Notes: generated from the sequence alone by a model not told the origin. Counted from the first letter of the stretch, positions 7,846 to 17,001 are shown. The stretch is 64,000 nucleotides of DNA from Pseudooceanicola marinus (GCF_020177265.1 NZ_JAIVMC010000008.1:62001-126000); one strand, 5' to 3'. Numbers and translations are program-made.

Positions 7846-10002
7846 ATGACTGACCTGACCTTCCGAACCAAGGGGGGCGTGAACGTCACCCGCAAGGAAC
7901 TGCCGGGGGTGTATCCCCGCGACACCGAGGCGCTGGCCCGACGGCTGGATTCGCACCGGGGCGTTCTGCTCTCCTCCAACTACGAATACCCGGGCCGCTA
8001 CACCCGCTGGGATTTTGGTTTCGCCGAGCCGCCGCTGGTGGTTGAGGCGCGCGGCCGCGCGATGCGTATCGCCGCCCTGAACGGTCGGGGCCGGGTCCTG
8101 TTGCAGATCATCGCGCCGGTTCTGGAAGGGCTGGACGCGATCGAGACCGCCGAGACGCGCGAGGACGAGATCGCCCTGATGATCCGCAAGCCGACGCGCG
8201 TGGTCAGTGAGGAAGAACGCTCGCGCGCGCCCTCCGTCTTCTCGGTCCTGCGCCAGATCGTCGACCTGTTCTTTTCCGAGGAAGACGGGTACTTGGGGCT
8301 CTACGGTGCTTTCGGTTACGACCTGGCCTTCCAGTTCGAGCCGATCGATTTCACCCTCGACCGACCCGAGGATCAGCGCGACCTGGTGCTGTTCCTGGCG
8401 GACGACATCATCGTCAGTGACCACTATTCCACCACGACCACCCGCTATCGTTACGAGTTCAGCGCGGGTGACCTGACCACCGACGGGCTGGAGGGCGGGA
8501 TTGCCGCCGAACCCTTCCAGAAGGGCCCGGAGGATGTGCCGCGCGGCGATCACGTGCCCGGCGAATATGCCAAGCTGGTGGTGTCCGCGAAGGAGAGCTT
8601 CCGCCGTGGGGACCTGTTCGAGGTGGTGCCGGGCCAGGTCTTCTACGAGCCCTGCCACGACAGCCCCTCGGCGATCTATGAGCGGCTGAAGAAGATCAAC
8701 CCGGCGCCCTTCGGCTTCATCATGAACCTGGGCGAGCAGGAATATCTGGTGGGGGCTAGCCCCGAGATGTTCGTGCGGGTCACCGGGCGCCGGGTGGAAA
8801 CCTGCCCGATCTCGGGCACCATCAAACGCGGCCGCGACGCCATCGAGGACAGCGAGCAGATCCTGACGCTGCTGCAGTCCAAGAAGGACGAGAGCGAACT
8901 GACCATGTGTTCCGACGTGGATCGCAACGACAAGAGCCGGGTCTGCGAGCCGGGGTCGGTCCGGGTCATCGGGCGGCGTCAGATCGAGATGTACTCGCGT
9001 CTGATCCACACCGTCGACCATATCGAGGGTCGTCTGCGTGAGGGCATGGACAGCATGGATGCCTTCCTCAGCCACGCCTGGGCGGTGACGGTGACCGGCG
9101 CGCCGAAACTCTGGGCGATGCGCTTCATCGAGAAACACGAGAAGAGCACGCGCAAATGGTATGGCGGTGCCGTGGGGGCGGTGCAATTCAATGGCGACAT
9201 GAATACCGGCCTGACCTTGCGCACCATTCGCATCAAGGACGGCGTGGCGGAGGTCCGCGCGGGCGCGACCCTGTTGAACGACAGTGACCCGGATGCCGAG
9301 GAGGCCGAGACCGAGCTAAAGGCCTCTGCCATGCGCGCCGCCATTCGCGGGGATCGCGGCAGCAATGACGGCGCCGGCGACGGAACGCGCCTGCAACGCG
9401 GCAAGGGACGGCGCATTCTCCTGGTCGATCACGAGGATTCCTTCGTCCATACGCTTGCGAACTACTTCCGTCAGACCGGCGCGGAGGTAATGACGACACG
9501 GACGCCCGTAATTGAACAGGTGTTCGACGAGTTTGCCCCCGATCTTGTTGTCCTTTCTCCCGGCCCGGGCAGCCCGTCCGATTTCGGAACGTCGGAAACG
9601 ATCCGGAAATGCCTGGATCGAAATCTGGCGCTATTTGGCGTCTGTTTGGGGCTTCAATCCATTTGCGAACATGCTGGCGCTGAATTGCGTCAGTTGGAGG
9701 AGCCGATGCACGGCAAACCCTCCCGCATTCGGATTTCGGAACCGGGACTCGTATTCGATGGCCTCGGCGAGGAAGTAACCGTCGGGCGCTATCATTCGAT
9801 CCACGCGGTCGAGGCGACCCTGCCGGCGGAGTTGCGCGTCACGGCCCGAACAGATGACGGGATCGTGATGGGGGTGGAGCATCGCGATTTGCCTGTCGCG
9901 GCCGTGCAATTCCACCCCGAGTCCATCATGTCATTGGGTCAGGATGCCGGAATGCGGATGATCGAAAACGTTGTCGAGCGTTTGGGTATTTTAAACAAGT
10001 AG
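7846..10002 (+). CDS. trpE(G): Anthranilate synthase, fused TrpE-TrpG
   Basis: This 718-residue bifunctional enzyme makes anthranilate from chorismate and glutamine, the first step of tryptophan synthesis. Residues 1-510 are the chorismate-binding TrpE part, with [21 protein letters not shown] and the ending region [23 protein letters not shown]. Residues 525-718 are a class I glutamine amidotransferase with catalytic Cys600 in GVCLGLQS and His690/Glu692 in FHPES. The fusion is the type known from rhizobia and Azospirillum. The ATG at 7846 follows AAGAGAAG; a GTG at 7819 is less likely. The TrpG part is visibly more AT-rich than the TrpE part. It is controlled by the leader peptide at 7700. 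Confidence 0.95.
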   Translation: MTDLTFRTKGGVNVTRKELPGVYPRDTEALARRLDSHRGVLLSSNYEYPGRYTRWDFGFAEPPLVVEARGRAMRIAALNGRGRVLLQIIAPVLEGLDAIETAETREDEIALMIRKPTRVVSEEERSRAPSVFSVLRQIVDLFFSEEDGYLGLYGAFGYDLAFQFEPIDFTLDRPEDQRDLVLFLADDIIVSDHYSTTTTRYRYEFSAGDLTTDGLEGGIAAEPFQKGPEDVPRGDHVPGEYAKLVVSAKESFRRGDLFEVVPGQVFYEPCHDSPSAIYERLKKINPAPFGFIMNLGEQEYLVGASPEMFVRVTGRRVETCPISGTIKRGRDAIEDSEQILTLLQSKKDESELTMCSDVDRNDKSRVCEPGSVRVIGRRQIEMYSRLIHTVDHIEGRLREGMDSMDAFLSHAWAVTVTGAPKLWAMRFIEKHEKSTRKWYGGAVGAVQFNGDMNTGLTLRTIRIKDGVAEVRAGATLLNDSDPDAEEAETELKASAMRAAIRGDRGSNDGAGDGTRLQRGKGRRILLVDHEDSFVHTLANYFRQTGAEVMTTRTPVIEQVFDEFAPDLVVLSPGPGSPSDFGTSETIRKCLDRNLALFGVCLGLQSICEHAGAELRQLEEPMHGKPSRIRISEPGLVFDGLGEEVTVGRYHSIHAVEATLPAELRVTARTDDGIVMGVEHRDLPVAAVQFHPESIMSLGQDAGMRMIENVVERLGILNK

Positions 10003-10053
10003 TTAAACCCTGTCGCTTTTTAGCGTCTCCAGTTGCACGAAACTTCGGCAAAG

Positions 10054-10087
10054 ATGGCCGGGCGGAACATTTCGCCCGGCCATTTTT
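10054..10087 (+). terminator. Rho-independent terminator of trpE(G)
   Basis: ATGGCCGGGCG (10054-10064) pairs perfectly with CGCCCGGCCAT (10073-10083) around an eight-base loop and is followed by TTTT. It lies 51 bases after the stop codon. Confidence 0.88.
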
Positions 10088-10267
10088 CGCCGAGAACGCC
10101 GCGCAAGTGAATGGAGGGAAAGTTCCGCTCGACAGTTTTCGTGATGTGACGCTGATTTGTTAATGGAAATTAGATACATTGTGGTTGCTCATTCCAAAAT
10201 CACTGGTGTAAGAGGCGGAATGGGTGACGGGAAGTCTCCTTTCCCCAAGCGTAAAGGATGTGTGATT

Positions 10268-10588
10268 ATGCTGGATATTGATTTGGATACCCTGTCCCTG
10301 GGTGATCTGAAGAAGCTGCAGGCCCGTGTTTCGACGGCGATCAAGACCTACGAAGAACGTCAACGCAAAGCGGCTCTGGTCGAACTTGAAGCCAAGGCCG
10401 CCGAGATGGGCTTCAGCCTTTCCGAATTGACCGGGCAGACCGGGCGGAAAGCGAAAGTGAACCCGCCGAAATACCGTAATCCGGAAGATGGCACGCAAAC
10501 CTGGAGCGGCCGCGGTCGCCAGCCGGCCTGGATCAAGGAAGCCCTGGCCCGTGGTGAATCCCTGGATACGTTCCTGATCGTGAAGTGA
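10268..10588 (+). CDS. H-NS family nucleoid protein (HvrA/Spb-like)
   Basis: The 106-residue protein begins MLDIDLDTLSLGDLKKLQAR. Residues 1-60 form a charged amphipathic coiled-coil suitable for oligomerisation. The C-terminal part YRNPEDGTQTWSGRGRQPAWI at residues 75-96 contains the H-NS DNA-binding core with the GRGRQP minor-groove hook. In Rhodobacter the relatives HvrA and Spb modulate photosynthesis genes; here the targets are unknown. The ATG at 10268 has AAAGGATG upstream and is preferred over an upstream start at 10157 that would include non-coding-like sequence. The upstream 180 bases are AT-rich for this genome, as expected for an autoregulated H-NS promoter. Confidence 0.9.
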   Translation: MLDIDLDTLSLGDLKKLQARVSTAIKTYEERQRKAALVELEAKAAEMGFSLSELTGQTGRKAKVNPPKYRNPEDGTQTWSGRGRQPAWIKEALARGESLDTFLIVK

Positions 10589-10659
10589 TCGAAGGCGATC
10601 CAAGGGCGGCCGGCACGACCGGTCGACCTAAATCGTCAGGCACCGGCAGCGGTGCAGAA

Positions 10660-10681
10660 GGGCCCCTCGCGGGCCCTTTTT
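10660..10681 (+). terminator. Rho-independent terminator of the H-NS-like gene
   Basis: GGGCCC (10660-10665), loop CTCGC, GGGCCC (10671-10676), followed by TTTTTC. It lies about 70 bases after the stop. Confidence 0.8.
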
Positions 10682-10793
10682 CTTGTCTCCGCTTCCGGTC
10701 GCGACAGGGATCTGCCGTCGTCCTGTCGGAAATCGGGCCGGCGACATCGACCGAAGGCTTGCCATGGGCGCGGCGCCGGGGCAGGGGAGGGGC

Positions 10794-11174
10794 ATGAGCG
10801 ATCTGACGATACTGGACGGGGTCCTGAGCGACCGGGGTTCCAAATACGCGGTGGCGGGCGGGCCGGCGGCCAGCCGGGCCGAGGCCGAGGCGCTGATAAA
10901 GGCGCTGAAGCGGAAGAAGAAGTTCGCCAAGGCCACGCATAACACCTGGGCGCTGCTGCTGCCGGGTGAGCCGGTGAAGGCCGACGATGGCGAGGCTGGC
11001 GCGGGCATGGTGATCCTGCGGATGCTGGAACGCGCGGGGCTGGAAGGCCACATGATCGTGGTCACCCGCTGGTTCGGCGGCACCCACCTTGGCGGGGACC
11101 GCTTTCGCCACGTGCAAAGCTGTGTGCGCGCCTACATGGAGGAGATCGGCGTGGATCCCGGCGGGGCCGACTAG
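10794..11174 (+). CDS. Short YigZ/IMPACT family protein
   Basis: The 126-residue protein contains the core of the UPF0029/YigZ N-terminal domain: KKKFAKATHNTWALLL, the GEPVKADDGEAGAGMVILRMLE segment and VVTRWFGGTHLGGDRFRHV. YigZ of E. coli is about 200 residues with a second domain; here that domain is absent, which is a recurrent short form rather than an obvious truncation. The ATG at 10794 has GGGGAGGGGC upstream. IMPACT-type proteins influence translation control in eukaryotes; the bacterial role is unclear. Its TAG stop shares the CTAG palindrome with the stop of the convergent rutR gene. Confidence 0.8.
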   Translation: MSDLTILDGVLSDRGSKYAVAGGPAASRAEAEALIKALKRKKKFAKATHNTWALLLPGEPVKADDGEAGAGMVILRMLERAGLEGHMIVVTRWFGGTHLGGDRFRHVQSCVRAYMEEIGVDPGGAD

Positions 11175-11785
11175 ACCGTCAGCATCCGGGTGAAGAGCGT
11201 CGACAGATAGGTTTCCGCGTCGGGGAAGGGGTCGGGTTTTTCCGGGCCCAGCACCGCCTTCACCTGCACGTCGAAATCCGCGTAGTGCTGGGTCAGCGAC
11301 CAGATGGAGAAGATCAGGTGCCAGGGATCTGCGGGGGCCAGTCGCCCGTCCGCCATCCAGCCTTGGATGACCCGGGCCTTTTCATCGACCAGCTCCTTCA
11401 GCTCCGTCTCCAGCATGTCATGGATGCGCGGCGCGCCCTGCACGATCTCATTGGCGAACAGCCGGCTCTCGCGCGGATGATCCCGGCTCATCTGCAGCTT
11501 GCGGCGCATGTAGGTCAGGATCTCCTCCAGCGGCTCGCCCTTCTCATCCAGTTCGCGCAGCGGATCCAGCCAGGTTTCCATCAGCGACGACATCAGGTGC
11601 TGGTGGATCGCCTCCTTGGAGGGGAAGTAGTAGAGCAGATTGGGTTTCGACAGGTTCGCCTCCTTGGCGATCTGGTCGACGGTGGAGCCGCGGAACCCCC
11701 AAGTGGAAAAGACCGACAGGGCGGCCTCCGAAATCAGCGCGATATTCTTGCGCTGGATGCGCGTGCGGGCGACGGGTTGCGTCAT
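11171..11785 (-). CDS. rutR: TetR family regulator of pyrimidine catabolism, RutR
   Basis: The 204-residue protein matches E. coli RutR along its whole length: a TetR helix-turn-helix GSTVDQIAKEANLSKPNLLYYFPSKEAI at residues 34-61, then LRRKLQMSRDHPRESRLFANE-like text and the ligand-domain motif DPWHLIFSIWSLTQHYADFDVQV. RutR is released from DNA by uracil or thymine. The start at 11785 gives the family-typical N-terminus MTQPVARTRIQ. It is divergent from the ureidopropionase-hydantoinase operon, and a perfect RutR-type palindrome lies at that operon's promoter. Role: repressor of pyrimidine use when uracil is scarce. Confidence 0.9.
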   Translation of the reverse strand: MTQPVARTRIQRKNIALISEAALSVFSTWGFRGSTVDQIAKEANLSKPNLLYYFPSKEAIHQHLMSSLMETWLDPLRELDEKGEPLEEILTYMRRKLQMSRDHPRESRLFANEIVQGAPRIHDMLETELKELVDEKARVIQGWMADGRLAPADPWHLIFSIWSLTQHYADFDVQVKAVLGPEKPDPFPDAETYLSTLFTRMLTV

Positions 11786-11994
11786 GCGGCTCAACTGCTC
11801 CTTGCGCCGAGAGGCTGGCGGCAGGCGCCCGTTTCGGTGCGTTTTCAAGTGTTTTTCCGGGTCATGATTTTTGACCGGGCGGACGGAGATGTCCAGCGAT
11901 GATCGTTTAGGCAATTTTCCCGTCGCAGGCGTATCGGCCGTCGCGGGAGGCGGGGGTTTTCTTGACTGGTCACCGGGCTCTGCTAGCCTCGCGT

Positions 11995-12010
11995 TTGACC
12001 AAGTGGTCAA
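11995..12010. promoter_or_regulatory. RutR operator
   Basis: TTGACCAAGTGGTCAA is a perfect palindrome of TTGACCA and TGGTCAA with two spacer bases, identical to the described RutR consensus TTGACCAnnTGGTCAA. It ends 31 bases before the ATG at 12042, where it would block transcription initiation. A weaker related inverted pair, CCGGGTCA / TGACCGGG, lies at 11857-11879 nearer to rutR. Confidence 0.88.
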
Positions 12011-12041
12011 AATGAAGACAGTAAGCTTTGGAGATCCTGCC

Positions 12042-13292
12042 ATGTCCGCACCCGGAGAAAACCTGAAGATCAACGGGGAGAGGCTGTGGGACAGCCTGAT
12101 GGAGATGGCGAAGATCGGCCCCGGCGTGGCGGGCGGCAACAATCGCCAGACCCTGACCGATGCCGATGCCGAAGGCCGCGCCCTGTTCCAGAGCTGGTGC
12201 GAGGCCGCAGGCTGCACCATGGGGCTGGACACCATGGGCAACATGTTTGCCCAGCGACCGGGCACTGATCCCGACGCACTGCCGGTCTATATGGGCAGCC
12301 ATCTGGACACCCAGCCCACGGGCGGCAAGTACGACGGGGTTCTGGGCGTCCTGGGCGCGCTGGAGGTGATCCGCACGCTGAACGATCTGGACGTGAAGAC
12401 CAAACACCCGATCGTGGTGACCAACTGGTCGAACGAGGAGGGCACCCGGTTTGCCCCCGCCATGCTGTCTTCCGGCGTTTTCGCCGGGCTGCACACCGAA
12501 GACTGGGCCAAATCCCGCGTCGATGCGGAGGGCAAGTCCTATGGCGATGAGCTGAAACGGATCGGCTGGGAGGGCGAGGAGCCCGTCGGCAGCCGCAAGA
12601 TGCACGCCATGTTCGAACTGCACATCGAACAGGGCCCCATCCTGGAGGCCGAGGGCAAGGACGTGGGCATCGTGACCCATGGCCAGGGCCTCAGCTGGAC
12701 CCAGGTGACGATCACCGGCAAGGATGCCCACACCGGCTCCACCCCCATGCCGATGCGCAAGAACGCAGGGCTGGGCATGGCCAAGGTGCTGCAACTTGTG
12801 GACGAAATCGCCTGGTCGCATGCGCCGCATGCCGTCGGCGCCGCCGGTCACATCGACGTCTATCCCAACTCGCGCAACGTGATCCCCGGCAAGGTCGTCT
12901 TCACCGTCGACTTCCGCAGCCCCGAGCTGTCGGTGATCGAGGACATGGAGGCCCGCCTGAAGGAGGGCGCCCAAAAGATCTGTGACGAGATGGGCCTCGA
13001 TGTCGCCTTCGAGAAGGTCGGCGGCTTCGACCCGGTGAAATTCGACGAGGGCCTGGTGCGCAAGCTGCGCGAGGCCGCCGAACGCCTGGGCTACAGTCAT
13101 CAGGACATCATTTCCGGCGCCGGCCACGATGCCTGCTGGATCAATCAGGTGGCTCCGACCGCGATGGTCATGTGCCCCTGCGTCGATGGCCTCAGCCACA
13201 ACGAGGCCGAGGAGATCAGCAAGGAATGGGCGTCCGCGGGCGCCGATGTTCTCTTGCATGCCGTGCTGGAAACGGCTGAGATCGTGGAATGA
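12042..13292 (+). CDS. Zn-dependent N-carbamoyl-beta-alanine amidohydrolase (beta-ureidopropionase) type
   Basis: The 416-residue protein is an M20-type metal-dependent amidohydrolase. Metal-site motifs are MGSHLDTQPTGGKYDG (His87, Asp89 and Asp of KYDG), EEGTRF and ELHIEQGP, and the C-terminal SGAGHDAC carries another conserved His. The family cleaves carbamoyl groups from N-carbamoyl amino acids; with dihydropyrimidinase next door and RutR upstream, N-carbamoyl-beta-alanine from uracil is the likely substrate. The ATG at 12042 has GGAG eight bases upstream; an ATG at 12012 is possible but lies directly at the operator. First gene of the RutR-controlled operon. Confidence 0.88.
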   Translation: MSAPGENLKINGERLWDSLMEMAKIGPGVAGGNNRQTLTDADAEGRALFQSWCEAAGCTMGLDTMGNMFAQRPGTDPDALPVYMGSHLDTQPTGGKYDGVLGVLGALEVIRTLNDLDVKTKHPIVVTNWSNEEGTRFAPAMLSSGVFAGLHTEDWAKSRVDAEGKSYGDELKRIGWEGEEPVGSRKMHAMFELHIEQGPILEAEGKDVGIVTHGQGLSWTQVTITGKDAHTGSTPMPMRKNAGLGMAKVLQLVDEIAWSHAPHAVGAAGHIDVYPNSRNVIPGKVVFTVDFRSPELSVIEDMEARLKEGAQKICDEMGLDVAFEKVGGFDPVKFDEGLVRKLREAAERLGYSHQDIISGAGHDACWINQVAPTAMVMCPCVDGLSHNEAEEISKEWASAGADVLLHAVLETAEIVE

Positions 13293-13300
13293 AGAAAAAA

Positions 13301-13356
13301 GGGGGCTCTGCCCCCGCCCGCGCCTGAAGGCGCGGACTCCCCCGGAGTATTTTCAG
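13301..13356 (+). repeat. Dispersed intergenic element, copy 1
   Basis: GGGGGCTCTGCCCCC (13301-13315), a GC hairpin GCGCCTGAAGGCGC, then CTCCCCCGGAGTATTTTCAG. The same three-part arrangement occurs, inverted, at 20118-20186 and 38013-38072. It fills the gap between the two pyrimidine genes and can fold as consecutive hairpins in the mRNA. Confidence 0.75.
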
Positions 13357-13403
13357 CTTTCGGATAAGGCTGGGGCGCCCGGGGCAATGACAGGGAGACT
13401 ATC

Positions 13404-14864
13404 ATGATCAAGGTGATCAAGGGCGGCACCGTGGTGACCGCCGACCGTCAGTGGAAAGCCGATATCGCCATCGAGGGCGAGACCATCAAGGAGATCGGCG
13501 AGGACCTGAAAGGCGACGAGTATATCGACGCCGAAGGCGCCTACGTCATTCCGGGCGGCATAGACCCGCACACCCATCTGGAAATGCCTTTCATGGGCAC
13601 CACCGCCGCCGAGACCTTCGAATCCGGCACCTGGGCGGCGGCCTGTGGCGGCACCACCATGCTGATCGACTTCTGTCTGCCGGGCGCGGACGGGTCGATC
13701 AAGAACGCGATCAACGAATGGCACCGCAAGTCGGCGCCGCAGATCTGTTCCGACATCGGCTATCACATGGCGATCACTGGCTGGAACGAGCTGATCTTCG
13801 ACGAGATGAAATATGCCGTCGACAACGGCGTGAACTCCTTCAAGCACTTCATGGCCTACAAGGGCGCGCTGATGGTCGAGGACGACGAGATGTTCGCCTC
13901 CTTCTCGCGCTGCAAGGAATTGGGCGCCATGCCCATGGTCCACGCCGAGAACGGCGACCTGGTCGACCTGATGCAGAAGAAATTCCTGGCCGAGGGCAAG
14001 ACCGGGCCGGAATGGCACGCCCGGTCGCGCCCCGCGGAATTCGAGGGCGAGGCCGCCAACCGCGCGATCACCATCGCCGATGCCGCCGGCGTGCCCCTCT
14101 ACATCGTGCACGTGTCCTGCGAACAGGCGCATGAGGCCATCCGCCGCGCGCGCCAGAAGGGGATGCGCGTCTACGGCGAACCGCTGGCGCAGTTCCTGAC
14201 GCTGGATGACGAGGAATACCTCAGCAAGGACTGGCTGCATTCGGCGCAGCGCGTGATGTCGCCGCCCTTCCGGGGCAAGGAACACCAGGACGGTCTGTGG
14301 GCCGGTCTGCAGTCCGGTTCGCTTCAGGTCGTGGCGACGGACCACGCCGCCTTCTCCTCCGAGCAGAAGAAGATGGGGCTGGAGGATTTCACCAAGATCC
14401 CCAATGGCACCAACGGACTGGAGGAACGCTTGGCCGTGCTCTGGACCTTCGGCGTGGAAACCGGGCGGCTGACGCCGGAAGAGTTCGTCGCCGTGACGTC
14501 GTCGAACATCGCCAAGATCCTGAACATCTATCCCAAGAAGGGCGCGCTGATGCCCGGGGCGGATGCGGATATCGTGGTCTGGGATCCGAAGATCTCGCGC
14601 ACCATCTCGGCGTCGAACCACAAGTCGATCATCGACTATAACGTCTTCGAGGGCGTCGAGGTCAGCGCCCAGGCACGCTACACCCTGTCGCGCGGTGAGG
14701 TGATCTGGGCCTGGGGTCAGAATAGCCAGCCGCAGCCCGGCCGTGGCCGGTTCGTGCCGCGCCCGGCCTTCCCGAGCGCGCACACGGCGTTGTCGAAGTG
14801 GAAAGAATTGAACAGCCCGCGTTCTGTCGAGCGTGATCCGCTGAACATTCCGGCCGGTATTTAA
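13404..14864 (+). CDS. hydA: Dihydropyrimidinase / D-hydantoinase
   Basis: The 486-residue amidohydrolase opens 5,6-dihydrouracil (or hydantoins) to N-carbamoyl-beta-alanine. The binuclear zinc site is visible: His56 and His58 in DPHTHLEMP, the carboxylated Lys153 in FMAYKG, and downstream His residues in MVHAENGD and YIVHVSCEQAHE. Length and the C-terminal extension PGRGRFVPRPAF fit bacterial dihydropyrimidinase. GGGAGAC precedes the ATG. It follows the ureidopropionase gene after a 111-base gap holding a repeat, and precedes the transporter genes by ten bases. Confidence 0.93.
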   Translation: MIKVIKGGTVVTADRQWKADIAIEGETIKEIGEDLKGDEYIDAEGAYVIPGGIDPHTHLEMPFMGTTAAETFESGTWAAACGGTTMLIDFCLPGADGSIKNAINEWHRKSAPQICSDIGYHMAITGWNELIFDEMKYAVDNGVNSFKHFMAYKGALMVEDDEMFASFSRCKELGAMPMVHAENGDLVDLMQKKFLAEGKTGPEWHARSRPAEFEGEAANRAITIADAAGVPLYIVHVSCEQAHEAIRRARQKGMRVYGEPLAQFLTLDDEEYLSKDWLHSAQRVMSPPFRGKEHQDGLWAGLQSGSLQVVATDHAAFSSEQKKMGLEDFTKIPNGTNGLEERLAVLWTFGVETGRLTPEEFVAVTSSNIAKILNIYPKKGALMPGADADIVVWDPKISRTISASNHKSIIDYNVFEGVEVSAQARYTLSRGEVIWAWGQNSQPQPGRGRFVPRPAFPSAHTALSKWKELNSPRSVERDPLNIPAGI

Positions 14865-14874
14865 GGACAGCTTC

Positions 14875-15657
14875 GTGACGCAAGTACCTGTAATTGAGGC
14901 AAAGCATCTCGATCTGACCTTTCAGACCAACGACGGGCCCGTGCAGGCCCTGCGCGATGTGAACCTGGAGATCTCCAAGGGGGATTTCGTCAGTTTCATC
15001 GGCCCGTCGGGCTGTGGCAAGACCACCTTCCTGCGCTGCATCGCGGCGCTGGAAGAGCCCACGGGCGGCCAGCTGACGGTCAACGGGATGAGCCCCGAGG
15101 CGGCGCGGAAGGCCCGCGCCTATGGCTATGTCTTCCAGGCGGCGGGTCTGTACCCCTGGCGCACCATCGCCGGCAACATCAAGCTGCCGCTGGAGATCAT
15201 GGGCTTTTCGAAGACCGAGCAGGCCGAGCGCGTGGAGAAGGTGCTGGAACTGGTCGATCTGTCCGGCTTCGGCAAGAAATTCCCCTGGCAGCTGTCCGGG
15301 GGGATGCAGCAACGCGCCTCGATCGCCCGGGCGCTGGCCTTCGATGCCGACATCCTGCTGATGGATGAACCCTTCGGCGCGCTGGACGAGATCGTGCGCG
15401 ACCACCTCAACGAAGAGCTGCTGAAGCTCTGGGCGCGGACGGAAAAGACCATCGGTTTCGTCACCCACTCGATCCCCGAGGCGGTCTATCTGTCGACCAA
15501 GATCGTCGTGATGTCGCCCCGTCCGGGCCGGATCACCGACGTGATCGAAAGCCCGCTGCCGAAGGAACGCCCGCTGGATATCCGCGACACGCCGGAATTC
15601 CTGGAGATCGCGCATCGGGTGCGCGAAGGGCTGCGCGCGGGGCATGCCTATGACTGA
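14875..15657 (+). CDS. ABC transporter ATP-binding protein, NitT/TauT type
   Basis: This 260-residue ATPase starts with GTG (AAGGACAG upstream). Walker A is GPSGCGKT, the signature is LSGGMQQRASIARALAFDADILLMDEPFGALDE, and the H-loop is VTHSIPEAVYLSTKIVVMSPRPGRI. This matches the SsuB/TauB/ThiZ-type ATPases. Ten bases separate it from hydA, so the importer is cotranscribed with the pyrimidine enzymes and probably takes up a pyrimidine or its breakdown product. Its 3' end overlaps the GNAT gene. Confidence 0.92.
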   Translation: MTQVPVIEAKHLDLTFQTNDGPVQALRDVNLEISKGDFVSFIGPSGCGKTTFLRCIAALEEPTGGQLTVNGMSPEAARKARAYGYVFQAAGLYPWRTIAGNIKLPLEIMGFSKTEQAERVEKVLELVDLSGFGKKFPWQLSGGMQQRASIARALAFDADILLMDEPFGALDEIVRDHLNEELLKLWARTEKTIGFVTHSIPEAVYLSTKIVVMSPRPGRITDVIESPLPKERPLDIRDTPEFLEIAHRVREGLRAGHAYD

Positions 15658-16087
15658 TGCCGCCCCCGAGATCCGCCGGGCGGAGCGGGCGGATATTCCC
15701 GCCTGCGCCGCCGTCGCCAGCGACTGGATCCTGGAAACCGACTGGATGCCCGGCCTGCATTCCCGCGAGGAGCTGGAAGGCCATATCCGCGACGCCTTCG
15801 ACACCCGCGAGATCTGGGTGATCGGCGCGCCGGTGGCCGCCTACATGTCCGTCGACCCGGAGGCGGGCCATATTGGCGCGCTCTATTGCCGGACGCGCGG
15901 GCAGGGCTGGGGCAAGGCCTTTCTCGACCGGGCCAAGGAAGGCCGCGACCACTTGAGCCTGAACACCCATGCGCCCAACGAGGCGGCTCAGCGGTTCTAC
16001 GCCCGTGAAGGCTTCGTCGAGGTCGGGCGCCGGATGCCGGTCCCGCCCGAGATCGTGAAAGAAGTGCGGATGGAGTGGCGGCGATGA
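15650..16087 (+). CDS. GNAT family N-acetyltransferase
   Basis: A small acyltransferase of about 145 residues. The acetyl-CoA site appears as CRTRGQGWGKAFLDRAKE, followed by LNTHAPNEAAQRFYAREGFVEVGRR, the usual GNAT C-terminal strand-helix pattern. It overlaps the ATPase gene by eight bases and the following permease gene by four (ATGA), so it is embedded between transporter subunits. An ATG at 15644 is an alternative start. The acyl acceptor is unknown; the position hints at acetylation of an amine made in the pathway, such as beta-alanine, but nothing in the sequence proves this. Confidence 0.85.
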   Translation: MTDAAPEIRRAERADIPACAAVASDWILETDWMPGLHSREELEGHIRDAFDTREIWVIGAPVAAYMSVDPEAGHIGALYCRTRGQGWGKAFLDRAKEGRDHLSLNTHAPNEAAQRFYAREGFVEVGRRMPVPPEIVKEVRMEWRR

Positions 16088-17001
16088 AGCGGCTCGTCTT
16101 TCCCGTCGTCGTCGTGGTCGCCGCGATCCTGGCCTTCTGGTACGCGGCCTGCGTGCCGATGAACATCAAGTTCGCGCTGATGACCGCCGAACGCCAGGGC
16201 GCTGTGGTCAGCCCCGAGGGGATGATCACCCGCCGCGACATGTCGCCCTTCGTGCTGGCCGCGAAGAACCCCGCGCAGTGGTCCGACACCTGGGTGCAGG
16301 ACAAGCCGCGCCTGCCGGCCCCGCACCAGGTGGTGACCGAGCTCTGGGCGCAGACCATGCAGGTCGCGCCGACCTCGAAGCGCAGCCTCGTGTTCCACGG
16401 CTGGATCACCCTCTCGGCCACGCTCTTGGGTTTCGCCATTGGCTCGGGCCTGGGGATCCTGCTGGCCGTGGGGATCGTGCACAGCCGCGCCATGGACATG
16501 TCGGTGATGCCCTGGGCCATCGCCAGCCAGACCATCCCGATCCTTGCCATCGCGCCGATGATCATCGTGGTCCTCAGCTCCATCGGGTTGCAGGGGCTGG
16601 TGCCCAAGGCCGTGATCTCGGCCTACCTGTCCTTCTTCCCGGTCGTCGTGGGCATGGTGAAGGGGTTGCGCAGCCCGTCGCCCATGGATCTGGACCTGGT
16701 GAAGACCTGGTCGGCCACCAAGGCACAGACCTTCTGGAAGCTGCGCCTGCCGGCCTCGGCGCCCTATCTCTTCGCGTCTCTGAAAATCGGCGTGGCTTCC
16801 TCGCTCGTCGGCACGATCGTGGGCGAGCTGCCTTCGGGCACCGGCCAGGGCCTGGGCTTCCGCCTGCTGTCGGGCAGCTACTATGGCCAGACGGTGCAGA
16901 TCTGGTCGGCGCTGTTTGCCACCGCCATCCTGGCCGCCTGCCTGGTGGCGATCATCGGGCTGATGGAACGTGGCGTGCTGAAACGGATGGGGCTGGGGTG
17001 A
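16084..17001 (+). CDS. ABC transporter permease, NitT/TauT type (first)
   Basis: The 305-residue membrane protein starts at the ATG inside the ATGA overlap. After one N-terminal span it has a periplasmic region of about 60-70 residues, then about six spans. The binding-protein-dependent transport motif is visible as the segment LVKTWSATKAQTFWKLRLPASAPYLFASLKIGVASSLVGTIVGE, the coupling helix contacting the ATPase. The long N-terminal periplasmic insertion is larger than in SsuC. It pairs with the second permease at 17201. Confidence 0.88.
   Translation: MKRLVFPVVVVVAAILAFWYAACVPMNIKFALMTAERQGAVVSPEGMITRRDMSPFVLAAKNPAQWSDTWVQDKPRLPAPHQVVTELWAQTMQVAPTSKRSLVFHGWITLSATLLGFAIGSGLGILLAVGIVHSRAMDMSVMPWAIASQTIPILAIAPMIIVVLSSIGLQGLVPKAVISAYLSFFPVVVGMVKGLRSPSPMDLDLVKTWSATKAQTFWKLRLPASAPYLFASLKIGVASSLVGTIVGELPSGTGQGLGFRLLSGSYYGQTVQIWSALFATAILAACLVAIIGLMERGVLKRMGLG

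Noticed and set aside
11959-11974. Second RutR box at TTGACTGGTCA
   Set aside because: It has the half-site fragments but not the TTGACCAnnTGGTCAA spacing; only the site at 11995 fits.
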